Assembly (NCBI GenBank): GCA_942493275.1
Contig: OW818687.1
Location: 868,001 to 932,000 of the forward strand
Origin: G942493275 sp942493275
GTDB lineage: Bacteria > Actinomycetota > Coriobacteriia > Anaerosomatales > PHET01
Direction: 5' to 3'
Length of the DNA stretch: 64,000 bases
Shown: one piece after another, positions 8,243-16,330 of the stretch
How positions within the stretch are numbered: the stretch's first letter is position 1
How the letters are laid out: every line of letters begins with the position of its first letter
The notes under the pieces: generated by a model
What the model saw: the letters and a program-made list of their open reading frames with translations, nothing else
The model's database searches: none
Told to the model about the DNA's origin: nothing
Made by a program: the position numbers and the translations under genes

Positions 8243-8806
8243 CTACTCGGCGACGATCTGCGCCGAGACCATCTGCATCTGGCAGAAGAACGTGTAGGTG
8301 CCCTTCTCGAGCGCCGGAAGCGTCACTGTCTTGGGTCCGGCGGTCAGGTCCTCGCTGATGTTGAAGTCGGGGAACAGGACGCCGGAGAGGCATCCGCCCG
8401 GCGACTGCGAGAAGGCGATCTCGACGGGCACGCCCGCCTTCACCTTGATCACGTTGGGGCTGAAGCTGCCCGTGGAGGTGTCCACGGCGATTTTCTGGAC
8501 GTCACCCTCGACGGTGGCTGCTCCTTCGACAGGCGCTCCGCCGCCGCCGCAGCATCCGTCTCCGCCAGCGGCGGGCGCACCGAGACTGCCCAGAGCCGCG
8601 CCAAGACCGCCATCGGGAGTCTGATTACGCGCAACTGCAAAGCTGCGGGCTCCGAAGAATGCGATGGCCATCATCGCCAAGATGATGACGAGCTTTCTCG
8701 GGGTGAGTCCGGACTGGGCAACGACGTCCTCGGCGTGTGCCGCGTGGCTGGTCGGTTCACGGTGAGCCGACTTGGATCCTTGCGACTTGTGTGTGTGATT
8801 GCTCAT
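8243..8806 (-). CDS. membrane-anchored cupredoxin-like protein
   Basis: 187 residues: a His/Ser-rich N-terminal tail, one membrane segment around residues 37-57 (LVIILAMMAIAFFGA), a Gly-rich stretch with a CC pair (GDGCCGGGG), and a C-terminal cupredoxin-like domain with PGGCLSGVLF and CQMQM. The tail, with several His, would be cytoplasmic and the cupredoxin external. It belongs to the set of four related copper domains in this operon. The CC-Gly segment is unusual and could add a second thiol site. Copper relay across the membrane face is inferred from context. Confidence 0.7.
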   Translation of the reverse strand: MSNHTHKSQGSKSAHREPTSHAAHAEDVVAQSGLTPRKLVIILAMMAIAFFGARSFAVARNQTPDGGLGAALGSLGAPAAGGDGCCGGGGAPVEGAATVEGDVQKIAVDTSTGSFSPNVIKVKAGVPVEIAFSQSPGGCLSGVLFPDFNISEDLTAGPKTVTLPALEKGTYTFFCQMQMVSAQIVAE

Positions 8807-8821
8807 TTCGATGTGTCCCTT

Positions 8822-9037
8822 CTAGGAGATCGACTCGGCGTCGTAGCCGGCGTCGGTGATGGCGCTTCGGAGCGAAGCGACGGTGGACACGGCGTCGTCG
8901 AACTCGACGACCGTCTTGCCGGTCGCGTGATCGCAATCGACCGAGCCGACACCGGGTAGGTCCTGGAGGTTCATGGTCACGAGCATCGAGCACGAGCTGC
9001 AATGCATTCCGGTGACCTTGAAAGTTGCGGTGGACAT
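8822..9037 (-). CDS. copper chaperone-like HMA protein
   Basis: A 71-residue single-domain HMA protein with GMHCSSC at residues 9-15, the Cu(I)-binding CxxC of the CopZ/Atx1 family, and a C-terminal GYDAES in place of the usual end of the fold. Length and composition match cytosolic copper chaperones that hand Cu(I) to CopA. The ATG at 9037 is preferred over an upstream start because it has GAGAGG nine bases before it and begins exactly where the family begins. Neighbours on both sides are cupredoxin-domain membrane proteins. Confidence 0.85.
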   Translation of the reverse strand: MSTATFKVTGMHCSSCSMLVTMNLQDLPGVGSVDCDHATGKTVVEFDDAVSTVASLRSAITDAGYDAESIS

Positions 9038-9062
9038 GGGTGACGTTCCTCTCTCAAGCGAG

Positions 9063-10388
9063 TTAGACGAACCAGCCGCCAAGAACGAGGCCGGCCAGTG
9101 CGGAGACGGACAGTGCCGTGAGAATCAACACAGACTCCAAAGGGGAGAACCCGAGGATTCCGGGCGAAGCGGGTGCGGGGGCCTGCGCGGGCCTGCCGCG
9201 CTTGTGCTCACGCTTGTGCTGCTCGGCCTGCTCGGCGACCCGGCGGCTGCGGCTTGAGTACCGGAGTACCCATGCACCAGCGGCGGCGAGTGACACCAGG
9301 GTCAGCAGATTGAAGCCCCGAGTGCTCGATGACTTAGCGGCTCCGCCGGCTCCCACGGAAAGCTGACCGGCCATCATGCCCATGCCGCACGTAAGCGTGT
9401 ACGACCCGGACTTCGCGGCCGGCAGGTCGATGGTGGTCACCCCGAAGGGCTTCAGGTCCACGGCATTGACACCGAGTTGCGGGATCGACAGCTGAGCCGA
9501 GCACGCGTTCTCTTCATTGCGAGTAACGACCAGACGGACCGGCTTATCGGCGGGGATGCTCAGGTTCGACGGAGAGAACTGCACGTTCTCGATCGTCAGC
9601 GGAACTTCGACGACGCCGTCTGCACCGGTCTGATAGTCAGTTGTCGATGAGGTCGATTCGGGTGATCCGAGAACAGCCGCACTCAGGGTCTGGAAGGTGA
9701 CCGGCGAGCCGACCCGCATGAGACCGCGGTTTACGTACACACCGCCGAGGACGATGACAACGATTGACAGAGCGACCATCATGCGGTTCTTCCACTGCTT
9801 GGGGATGAGGCCGGATGCGGTGCCGAAGGCCAGCATCAGTGGCATGGTGCCGATTCCGAAGGCGAACATCGCGACGCCGCCGAGCAGCGGACTGCCGGTA
9901 CCAGCCGCAGCGAGCTGGGCCCCCATCAGCGGGGCGCACGGCATGAGACCCGTCAGGAGGCCGAAGGTGATCGGCGTACCAAGGGAGGCGACGCCATTCT
10001 CGGCATCCGCCGAGGCTTTGCGGCGCGTCTTGACCAGTGCGTTCATCAGGAACTTCGGCGGGCGCGGCGTCAGGCGCGCGGCCCAGGGAACCCGACCGGT
10101 CATGCCCAGGCCGAGGATGATCATGAAGCCGCCGGCCACGAGCATGATGTAGGGCCGGATGCCGTCGATGTTGAATGCCGAGCCAAGGGCGCCCAGAGCC
10201 ACACCAACGAGCACGTAGCTCGTGATCTTGGCCAACTGGTAGGCGACGTTTGGCACGATGCGCTGAAGGACCGAGCCGTCCTCGGTGCCCTTGAGGGCAT
10301 ACGAGACGACCATCGGGCCGCACATCGAGACGCAGTGCAGGCTCGTCACGAGCCCAAGCGTCAACATGGACAGGAATAGAGCGGTCAC
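9063..10388 (-). CDS. SafE/TauE-type membrane protein fused to a cupredoxin-like domain
   Basis: A 441-residue membrane protein. The first 230 residues form six or so membrane segments of the DsbD/CcdA-like SafE group, with LHCVSMCGPMV (Cys 19 and 23) and GLLTGLMPCAPL, the paired motifs seen in copper- and cytochrome-oxidase-related members. A cupredoxin-like domain follows (about 255-350) with EENACSAQL and CGMGM, then one segment, a very basic loop and a final segment. The start is GTG with GAGGAG seven bases before it. It probably moves copper or reducing equivalents across the membrane and presents it to the fused domain; the substrate is inferred. Confidence 0.75.
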   Translation of the reverse strand: MTALFLSMLTLGLVTSLHCVSMCGPMVVSYALKGTEDGSVLQRIVPNVAYQLAKITSYVLVGVALGALGSAFNIDGIRPYIMLVAGGFMIILGLGMTGRVPWAARLTPRPPKFLMNALVKTRRKASADAENGVASLGTPITFGLLTGLMPCAPLMGAQLAAAGTGSPLLGGVAMFAFGIGTMPLMLAFGTASGLIPKQWKNRMMVALSIVVIVLGGVYVNRGLMRVGSPVTFQTLSAAVLGSPESTSSTTDYQTGADGVVEVPLTIENVQFSPSNLSIPADKPVRLVVTRNEENACSAQLSIPQLGVNAVDLKPFGVTTIDLPAAKSGSYTLTCGMGMMAGQLSVGAGGAAKSSSTRGFNLLTLVSLAAAGAWVLRYSSRSRRVAEQAEQHKREHKRGRPAQAPAPASPGILGFSPLESVLILTALSVSALAGLVLGGWFV

Positions 10389-10487
10389 AGGAGACTCCTC
10401 GTGTGTCGTTGGGGCGCATCACCGGGCGGTGAATGCGCACGACGAAGTCGACCTACTCCGAGCGGAGCGGCCAAACACGAGGGAGAA

Positions 10488-10850
10488 TCAGACTAGGAGA
10501 CGAACACCCCGAGGATTCAGAGGCGGTGACGGACTGTCCGAACTCGGCACCAGCACCCACGCCGTTGCGGTGAGCGGGGCCGAGAATGCAGTCGTCAACA
10601 CCAGACCGACGAGTGCGACGAGCGTCATGGCCGCGAGCAACGCGGATCCACCTGAGCCGAGCAGCCCATCGTGGGCCGTTGCGGCGTCAAGGCACTCGGT
10701 GAGAGACATCCCGCCCATCATGCCATCCATGGACATCGGGGCGACGATGCACGCGAGAGTCATGCAAGCCGGGACAGCAAGCGCGACCACAAGCAGCGCT
10801 GCGAGCAGCGTCCCCGTGATCTTGCGCGTTGTGTCGAACCGGACTGACAT
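10488..10850 (-). CDS. Met-rich membrane protein at the head of the copper operon
   Basis: A 120-residue protein with two hydrophobic segments (about residues 13-37 and 68-92). The loop between them reads MSMDGMMGGMS, a Met-rich stretch of the type that binds Cu(I) outside cells, and there are Cys residues next to the first segment. AAGGGGAG is placed just before the ATG at 10850. It is the first gene of the leftward copper operon, about 100 bases before 9063-10388. No named family is recognised; copper binding is inferred from composition and position. Confidence 0.65.
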   Translation of the reverse strand: MSVRFDTTRKITGTLLAALLVVALAVPACMTLACIVAPMSMDGMMGGMSLTECLDAATAHDGLLGSGGSALLAAMTLVALVGLVLTTAFSAPLTATAWVLVPSSDSPSPPLNPRGVRLLV

Positions 10851-10900
10851 TGACTCCCCTTCGAGGGTATTCCGTGCCCTATAGAACAACCATCGTGCCA

Positions 10901-10929
10901 ATGATACGGCGAGTTGAGGGGGGTATACC
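10901..10929 (-). promoter_or_regulatory. possible promoter and metal-regulator half-site
   Basis: On the minus strand, 51 bases upstream of 10850, TATCAT (10901-10906) could be a -10 box. Seventeen bases before it lies GGTATACCCCCC (10918-10929), resembling one half of CsoR-type operators, which pair C-rich and G-rich arms. The second arm is not visible and no csoR gene is in the window. Confidence 0.3.
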
Positions 10930-10986
10930 GCACTGAAGTTGTGTGGTTCACCACCCGGTGCGTACTCGATAGCGCTCGAGCATGAG

Positions 10987-11017
10987 ACGCCCGCCCCTCA
11001 CGCGGAGAAGCGGGCGT
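10987..11017 (-). terminator. hairpin after the small secreted protein gene
   Basis: ACGCCCGC (10987-10994) pairs with GCGGGCGT (11010-11017), 33 bases beyond the stop of 11050-11244. No T tract follows. The hairpin closely resembles the one at 41738-41770, including its CCCCTC arm. Confidence 0.5.
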
Positions 11018-11049
11018 AACATCGACGGCCAGTCTTAAACCGAGTCGGC

Positions 11050-11244
11050 TTAGTGCGGGTGAAGCTCGTCGAACCCTGCGAAGCCCTGATGATGACCGGG
11101 GTTCTCCTCACCGGAGAAGTGCGCCTCCAGCGCATGCTCCTTGATGTGCGCGCCGTACTCGCGTCCGGTAGTCGCCATCGCCGGCGCCGCCGTGAGTCCG
11201 AGAAGCAGTATCGTCAGCGCGAGTGCGAACAACTTCGTCTTCAT
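11050..11244 (-). CDS. small secreted protein
   Basis: A 64-residue protein with a clear signal peptide (MKTK, hydrophobic core, cut after APAMA) and a mature part of about 40 residues rich in His, Glu and Gly (EYGAHIKEHALEAHF, then GHHQGF). Such a His-rich exported peptide could bind metal or haem iron, which would fit the copper and cytochrome genes on either side, but this is inference. The ATG at 11244 follows GAGGGGG; a GTG four codons earlier is the alternative start. No family recognised. Confidence 0.6.
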   Translation of the reverse strand: MKTKLFALALTILLLGLTAAPAMATTGREYGAHIKEHALEAHFSGEENPGHHQGFAGFDELHPH

Positions 11245-11313
11245 TCTGGATGCCACCCCCTCTCGAACGTTGAGGGGGTGATTGTTCCCACATTTCGCGT
11301 CTTCGTCCCTAGC

Positions 11314-11772
11314 CTATGGCTCGTCGACCACCCAGCGATCGGTCGTTCCGGTCCGATGACAGACGAGGCAATCGGCGACCGTCTTTGAGTCCTTGCCGCA
11401 GGTGTTCGCGTGGCAGGAACGGCAGGCTATCTCGCCCGTTGGCGTATCAGGATGGCACGTCACGCACGCCTGCGTGGCGGTCGTGTGCGCGCCGAATGTC
11501 ACGTGGCGCGCGGGGGCTTCGCGTTCCGAATCAGAGCTGCGAGTGTTTCCGGTATCAGGCGCGACGGCCGCTGCGCGATTCTCTTGCCGCTCCCCCTGTG
11601 CACCCGCTTCGCCAACGCGAGCGAAGAGCGCATTGGCACTGAACGAGAGCACGCCCACGACGACGGCCCCGACCATGAGCGCGAGTATCGGGAACCGCGT
11701 GCGGGACCCTGCGCCGGGGCGTTGCGCCCGTGTCTCCCGCCGCCGGTACGTGGGCTGCTGTCGTTGTCCCAT
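11314..11772 (-). CDS. membrane-anchored triheme c-type cytochrome
   Basis: 152 residues: a basic N-terminal tail of about 28 residues, one membrane segment (FPILALMVGAVVVGVLSF), a polar linker, and a C-terminal region with three CxxCH haem-attachment motifs (CVTCH, CRSCH, CLVCH). An additional NTCGK Cys lies between the second and third. The haem domain must be outside the membrane. AGGAG precedes the ATG. It could pass electrons to or from periplasmic partners such as the decaheme protein at 41793-43634; the partner is not shown by the sequence. Confidence 0.8.
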   Translation of the reverse strand: MGQRQQPTYRRRETRAQRPGAGSRTRFPILALMVGAVVVGVLSFSANALFARVGEAGAQGERQENRAAAVAPDTGNTRSSDSEREAPARHVTFGAHTTATQACVTCHPDTPTGEIACRSCHANTCGKDSKTVADCLVCHRTGTTDRWVVDEP

Positions 11773-11908
11773 GGTGCTCCTGACTCCGGATAGGTTCGCG
11801 TGCTGAATGCAACAGGCGCGCCATCTTCGTCATGAGCCCACTCGGGAGTTCACGCAGTCGCAGAGAAGGAGGGACCAACCCCTCGAGCGTGGTGATACAC
11901 GCAACCAT

Positions 11909-13228
11909 TTACTCGTGCTGCGCATCCACGCCGTCGCCGGAGTCAGTGGCCGATCCCGAATGCGTCTCTTGCGTGGTATTGGAGTCCACAGAACCGGAGT
12001 GCGTAGATGTGCTCGTATTGCCGGTGGCGTCCAAACGCGTGCCCCAGCTTCCCACGTGTTCGGGGTCCGAGGACGAGGACCCGTGTTCGCCGTCGTCCAC
12101 GGCCTTGGGATGCGCTTCTGTACCAAAGTGGTCGAGCTCGCCTGCTCTCGCAGTGTCATGCCTCACGCCCGACTCGCTGGAATGAGCCGACTCTCCTGGT
12201 CTGCCATCTGTCATCTGTCGCATGGTGGGTCGCGAGCCCTGATCCGAGAGCTCGCTCCTGAACGCTTGGGGCTCAGACGACTGCACGTCCGCCATCTTGA
12301 CCGCGGCGCCCGGCGCCAGAATCGCTGCGGTGAGAGCGACTCCGAGCGCCGCCTTCGCCGTGGTCGATATGCCTGCGGGGGGAATCCGATTCGCTCCAGC
12401 CACGATGGGACCGCCGGCCAAACGAAGCCGACTGACCATGCCGGTCAGCGACATCGCATCCAAGCGCAGCCACAGCCATGGCAGCAGCCCCCCTAGGTAG
12501 CGCGGGGAATGCGCACGCGAATGCTCCGCCCTGCACCGTGGACACGAGGCCATATGGGCATCGACGAACTGGCGCTGACGCTCGGTGACCCCGGAGCCCG
12601 ATTCGCGGTAGATCGCCTCGGTTGTCTGGCGACATGCGAACGGCATCTCAGACACCTCGTCGTACGCCCTACCAAACGCCGCCCGGGCACGGCAGATCAG
12701 CACGTCTACAGAACCCGGACTCATCTCGAGCTCCTGGGCTATCTGCCGAGAGGACCTGTCTTGAAAGTCCCGAAGGATCATTGCCCGCCGCTGCCGTGCC
12801 GGCAGTCGTCTCAGCGCGATGAATACGTTTGTGGCGACATCCATCGACGAGAACTCGTTCTCGTCAGCCGGAGTGGCGGCCTGCTCAACAGCAGCCTCAA
12901 GTTCGACATGTTCGGGCGTGGCCAGTCTTCGCCTCGCGGCATCTATAACGACATTTCGCGCGACGGTGAAGAGCCACGCTCGTGCGTTGCCAATGTGCTC
13001 ACCGCCCGAGCTGTGCGCCTTGAGAAACACCTCTTGAGTTGCGTCTTCGGCCGCTTGGCGGTCTGAAAGCCGGACAAGGCAGTAGCCAAAGACCGCTGCC
13101 TTGTAACGCCGATAGAGTTCATCGAAGCAGGCGGAGTCACCTTGCCGCGCACGATCAAGCAGCGCCTCGTCCGAGCCAGCCGCGCGACGCAGCCGACCGA
13201 GAACACTCATGTGAACGGGGCTGATCAT
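11909..13228 (-). CDS. ECF sigma factor fused to a zinc-binding, membrane-anchored tail
   Basis: A 439-residue fusion. Residues 20-100 are sigma region 2 (RRYKAAVFGYC, AAEDATQEVFL, RAWLFTVARN), 140-188 are region 4 (LPARQRRAMIL, then the helix-turn-helix SSRQIAQELEMS). Directly after comes an anti-sigma type zinc site (Cys 199, His 225, Cys 229, Cys 232), a probable membrane segment at 290-310, and about 125 residues rich in Ser, His, Asp and Gly outside. Ordinary ECF sigma factors end at about 190 residues, and their anti-sigma factors are separate proteins. Here both seem joined, so the factor would sit at the membrane until its tail is altered. Overlaps nothing; 30 bases after 13259-13720. 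Confidence 0.8.
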   Translation of the reverse strand: MISPVHMSVLGRLRRAAGSDEALLDRARQGDSACFDELYRRYKAAVFGYCLVRLSDRQAAEDATQEVFLKAHSSGGEHIGNARAWLFTVARNVVIDAARRRLATPEHVELEAAVEQAATPADENEFSSMDVATNVFIALRRLPARQRRAMILRDFQDRSSRQIAQELEMSPGSVDVLICRARAAFGRAYDEVSEMPFACRQTTEAIYRESGSGVTERQRQFVDAHMASCPRCRAEHSRAHSPRYLGGLLPWLWLRLDAMSLTGMVSRLRLAGGPIVAGANRIPPAGISTTAKAALGVALTAAILAPGAAVKMADVQSSEPQAFRSELSDQGSRPTMRQMTDGRPGESAHSSESGVRHDTARAGELDHFGTEAHPKAVDDGEHGSSSSDPEHVGSWGTRLDATGNTSTSTHSGSVDSNTTQETHSGSATDSGDGVDAQHE

Positions 13229-13258
13229 CGTCGCTCTTCGACCGCCCTTGCTTGAGTG

Positions 13259-13720
13259 CTACTCATGACCCATTCCGGCATGATGCTCGCCCATCTCATG
13301 ATCCCCTGAACCCGGGTCGCTTCCAACGGGCACCTGGTTCGGTGCTGGGGTTGGAGCACAAACCGTACCGCGCGGTGCGTCATCGCCGTTGGGTGCGTCC
13401 GAAGGACGGCTCGCCGGCTGCACGGCACGAGTCTCGCAGTCTTCAACACGCTCCTGGTCGCGTGTCTGTGCACGCTTGCGGGCACCCTCTCTTCGCTCAG
13501 CCGCCACGGGCGGTTTCGCGTCCGGCGAATGCGTCGCATCGATTGAGCTGGTCGGGTTGACCGACATGGTCTGGGTGACAGAGCCGTCGCTTGCGGAGGT
13601 CATTGCTGACCCCGGAGCCGGTGGGGCCGATACGAGCCCTCCGGTCGCAAAGGCCGCGCCACCAGCCAGAACCGCGCCTGCGATTAGTCCAGCAATCAGA
13701 CCTGTGATTCCTTGTCGCAT
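13259..13720 (-). CDS. exported or membrane-anchored His/Met-tailed protein
   Basis: A 153-residue protein with one N-terminal hydrophobic segment (GLIAGLIAGAVLAGGAAF), a low-complexity Pro/Ser/Thr region, a very charged stretch (EGARKRAQTRDQE) with two Cys, and a C-terminus GDHEMGEHHAGMGHE rich in His and Met. That tail could bind copper or another soft metal. The frame is open further upstream, but AAAGGAG lies before the ATG at 13720. First gene of a two-gene unit with the fused sigma factor, so it may sense or be a target of that regulator. Unknown family. Confidence 0.6.
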   Translation of the reverse strand: MRQGITGLIAGLIAGAVLAGGAAFATGGLVSAPPAPGSAMTSASDGSVTQTMSVNPTSSIDATHSPDAKPPVAAERREGARKRAQTRDQERVEDCETRAVQPASRPSDAPNGDDAPRGTVCAPTPAPNQVPVGSDPGSGDHEMGEHHAGMGHE

Positions 13721-13750
13721 GTGGAGCTCCTTTCCTTGGATACACCAACT

Positions 13751-13778
13751 AAGACGAAGAAGGCCGCGCGACCTTACA
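13751..13778 (-). promoter_or_regulatory. ECF-type promoter candidate
   Basis: On the minus strand TGTAAG (13778-13773) is followed after exactly 16 bases by CGTCTT (13756-13751), matching the usual -35/-10 layout of ECF sigma promoters. The start point would be about 24 bases before the ATG at 13720, leaving room for the ribosome site. This suggests that the sigma factor at 11909-13228 drives its own operon. Confidence 0.45.
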
Positions 13779-13850
13779 GATCTGCTCCGGCGAGACCGCT
13801 CCATGCCATGTGGGAGTGGGATGCCGAGCGATACGGCTTGATCCGGTAGG

Positions 13851-13987
13851 GTTTGCAATTGCCCCGAAACCACGCAGTCCCGACCTCCCTTCTCAGGGCT
13901 GTCGGGACCACGTTTGGCCAGCGTAATGGCGGAGGAGGAGGGATTCGAACCCTCGAGACGGGGGATACCCGCCTAACGGTTTTCGAG
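13851..13987 (-). repeat. left att repeat: 3' fragment of tRNA-Ser plus its terminator
   Basis: Bases 13927-13987 repeat without change the last 61 bases of tRNA-Ser(CGA) (37394-37454), ending exactly in the anticodon loop. The similarity runs on, imperfectly, through a terminator hairpin (13877-13909) to GTTTGCAATTGCCCC at 13851-13865, which recurs at 37319. The 5' half of the tRNA is missing here, so this copy is not a working gene. It marks the left end of the island. Confidence 0.9.
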
Positions 13988-14184
13988 TTCATATCCCCTC
14001 GTGCCGTCTGCTGCTGTCTAGACACCTATAGTTCCATCTAGCTGGGCATATTCCGAAGGCTCGTTTCGTCTGGCAACGTCCAGATGCGTCCTGTTGTGTC
14101 TGGCGCGTTTGCAGTTTGGTTTGCAGAAATGATCCGCGACCGACAACTGGGCTGTTTCCCCTACGCGCGCCGATACGTTGGGCG
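13988..14184. other. non-coding left end of the island
   Basis: No gene is supported here. The segment holds two direct TTTGCAG motifs 12 bases apart (14108-14114 and 14120-14126), the second within GGTTTGCAGAAATG, which nearly matches GGTTTGCAGAATG at 37307-37319 on the other end. These may be arm-type binding sites for the integrase. Confidence 0.4.
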
Positions 14185-14910
14185 TCACTTCTCCAGTGAG
14201 TGATTCAAGGCGCCCGCAATTGCTCCGACACAGTACGCCACCGAAGGGAGGATGCCCTGACGTGAGCCATTCGCCACGTCCAGCATCAGCAGTCCCAGTG
14301 TCAGCACGACCAGCAGCGTCGCGCCAACAGTCGCAACAACCTTCTTGCCGGATGGCGCAATGAGCCCCAATGTCCACACGAACCAATAGGCTCCCACAGC
14401 AGGCACGGCCAGCGAGCCCAGGAAGTTCATCCATGCCGCATCCTCACCGGGCGCGCTTAGCGGAGTGCGAATGTACGAGCCAATCCAGAAGAACAGAAGC
14501 ACGGCCGACCCAGCAGCCAGAGAGGCAGCGATTGCCCCAGGGACCAGCGCCAGCCACCGGAGCACGATGTATGCCCCCGGTGACGCATCGCCTGTGCCTG
14601 CCCCACGCCGGGGAATCGGCGGAACACCCACTTCCAGTTGAGCACTCTCGGTAGTTGCCTTCGCAGGAGCGCCCATAGGGCTGGAGACCGGCGCGAGAGC
14701 GACGACACCCGTGTTGGCCTGGCTGAACTCTGGGCGCTTCGCGGTACCTCCTGATAGATCCGCCACCGATAGCTCGCCATCCAGCCCCTCAAGCCGAACT
14801 CGCGCGGTCTCGCTGATCTCTCCGCTGGCCCACTTCTGCCGTATCCAGTCAGAGGTATGAGGACCCCGCCACGTTTCGCCATCGAGGTAGTACCACTCAC
14901 CGTTCGTCAA
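14185..14910 (-). CDS. GYF_2-domain membrane protein
   Basis: 241 residues. The first 50 (EWYYLDGETWRGPHTSDWI to ARVRL) are a GYF_2 (DUF4339) domain, a short module in which aromatic residues bind Pro-rich peptides, usually in the cytoplasm. A linker of about 60 residues follows, then four hydrophobic segments from about residue 118 to the end. The start is TTG, with GGGGGAG just before it; a later start would cut the domain. GYF_2 plus membrane segments is a common accessory architecture of unknown role. First gene inside the left end of the island. Confidence 0.7.
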   Translation of the reverse strand: MTNGEWYYLDGETWRGPHTSDWIRQKWASGEISETARVRLEGLDGELSVADLSGGTAKRPEFSQANTGVVALAPVSSPMGAPAKATTESAQLEVGVPPIPRRGAGTGDASPGAYIVLRWLALVPGAIAASLAAGSAVLLFFWIGSYIRTPLSAPGEDAAWMNFLGSLAVPAVGAYWFVWTLGLIAPSGKKVVATVGATLLVVLTLGLLMLDVANGSRQGILPSVAYCVGAIAGALNHSLEK

Positions 14911-14996
14911 GCCACTCCCCCGAGTCTCTTCATCGATGGTTATGCCGCCCTAATGACGCCAACGCCAGTGCTCAATCCCGCCATCACGGGGGATGC

Positions 14997-15617
14997 CTAG
15001 GTGAACTCGCGAAACTCCGGATCCTCCATCAAGCTGCCAAAATCATCGACCTCGCCGAATGGGTCGTTGTGGAGTTCGTGTCCGAGTGAGATTGCCTTGC
15101 TCATGGCGGAGAGTGCCTTGATGCGGTGCTCCGGATTGCCGGTCTCATCGAAAAGGAGAGCCCAAGCGCGCCCAAGCTCAAACACATCGTCTGGTGGCAG
15201 TTCGTTGCCGCAGTCACGCAAGTGCGCTGACTGGTCGCGTATGACCATCATCAGCTGATCGATCCTGGCCGAACCGTATGTGCTTTCGGCATTCGCCTGG
15301 AGTAGCGAACTGAGCGCAGAAATGATGCTATTGAAGTTCTGCACATGCCTGTGCGTTCCCGCGATGTTGACGCCTACCTTCAGCGCAGATTCAATACCGA
15401 CCAGGGCGCTCGTGCCATCAATGGCCTCAACTCGGAGTGCGAGACTCTCCCCCCACGAAAACGCCGACATTCTGGCACTCGCAGTGATTCTGCCGATGAC
15501 CCGATCCTCCGATTCCACCACCATGCCCAGTGAGGGGAGGACGATGAGAATACCGTCGTAGACCTCGTCGAACGGAAAGGGAAACTGCTGCTGCGTTTCC
15601 TGGCTCCCGAAGCCCAT
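14997..15617 (-). CDS. hypothetical protein
   Basis: A soluble protein of about 206 residues. The N-terminal half (PFPFDEVYDGILIVLPSLG to NSIISALSSLL) looks like a small alpha/beta domain; the C-terminal half is helical and acidic. The frame is open from 15671, but the ATG at 15617 has a long G tract six bases before it and is chosen. No family is recognised with confidence. It is followed by about 255 bases without a convincing gene on the upstream side. Confidence 0.55.
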   Translation of the reverse strand: MGFGSQETQQQFPFPFDEVYDGILIVLPSLGMVVESEDRVIGRITASARMSAFSWGESLALRVEAIDGTSALVGIESALKVGVNIAGTHRHVQNFNSIISALSSLLQANAESTYGSARIDQLMMVIRDQSAHLRDCGNELPPDDVFELGRAWALLFDETGNPEHRIKALSAMSKAISLGHELHNDPFGEVDDFGSLMEDPEFREFT

Positions 15618-15871
15618 TCTTGCCCCCCCCCAGTCGGTGAGTCCCACCTGAGCTGTCGTCATGAGCGGCAACCCACGCCTTCCGCATCGATTCTACATCG
15701 TGACGTCCCGCTCGATGCGCCTACCAGGAAGACGCGGCTGAGTTACGTCCGAGAGCGCTACGCCGGCCTCAGCGACAGCGTCGCGCACGGCCACGGCTCC
15801 CATCGCACTCGCTGTCTCTCCAGGTGTACTCCCGTGTCCAGCCCTGGAGCATGCCGATGAGGTAGTGCCTC
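15618..15871. other. 254 bases without a supported gene
   Basis: One minus-strand frame across this gap would end with VRDAVAEAGVALSDV and could be the C-terminal remnant of a lost gene, but it has no start of its own and overlaps 15872-16327 out of frame. CTTAGAC at the right edge, next to the stop of the next gene, resembles an attC end but no matching arm was found. Confidence 0.3.
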
Positions 15872-16327
15872 TTAGACGAGAGCCGCCTGCAGATCGCGAA
15901 CAATGACATCCAGGCCGTTGCGGCCAGCCCACGCGATCATGCTGTGGCGCCCTGGTGCAGCGCACGCCTTCTCGCCGCCAGGACGGCCGATGAGCATGAG
16001 CGTCACGATTCGCTTGTCGTACTCGCGCGCCAGTATCGCCTTCAGGATGTCCTTCTCGAACTCCGAGTTCGGGTACTTCAACCCGAGTGCCACCTCGACA
16101 ATCAACCCGTCGTTCGGCGAATAGAAGTCCACGGTCAGGCCGCACTCTCCACACACCGCAGCTTGCGCGGTGACGTGAGCGAGCGCTTCACCGACTCGCT
16201 CGTTGAGTTGCATGATGTAGTGGTTGACAAGCCGGTCCCCGGGGCCGGGTCCTTGTATGTCGAAGAATCCGGGAGTCTCGTTGGCCACTGCCTGCGCAAG
16301 GTCGAACAGCTCCTGTGCGGTATCCAT
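15872..16327 (-). CDS. possible PD-(D/E)XK-fold protein
   Basis: A 151-residue soluble protein. The middle reads VDFYSPNDGLIVEVALGL, an acidic residue followed some ten residues later by E-x-A in a hydrophobic strand, which resembles the core of restriction-endonuclease-like folds, although the usual Lys is absent. A Cys pair (CGEC) lies just before. The end (KRIVTLMLIG to DVIVRDL) is an alternating strand/helix pattern. Only three bases separate it from the upstream gene 16331-16798, so the two are co-transcribed. The fold is a tentative reading and the function unknown. Confidence 0.5.
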   Translation of the reverse strand: MDTAQELFDLAQAVANETPGFFDIQGPGPGDRLVNHYIMQLNERVGEALAHVTAQAAVCGECGLTVDFYSPNDGLIVEVALGLKYPNSEFEKDILKAILAREYDKRIVTLMLIGRPGGEKACAAPGRHSMIAWAGRNGLDVIVRDLQAALV

Positions 16328-16330
16328 CGG

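Noticed and set aside
10916..10929. A full CsoR operator before the copper operon
   Set aside because: Only one C-rich half with GGTATACC is seen; the paired G-rich half is missing, so it is listed only as a weak half-site.
13927..13987. A second tRNA-Ser gene at the left end of the island
   Set aside because: Only the part from the anticodon loop to CCA is present; acceptor 5' strand, D arm and anticodon 5' strand are missing.
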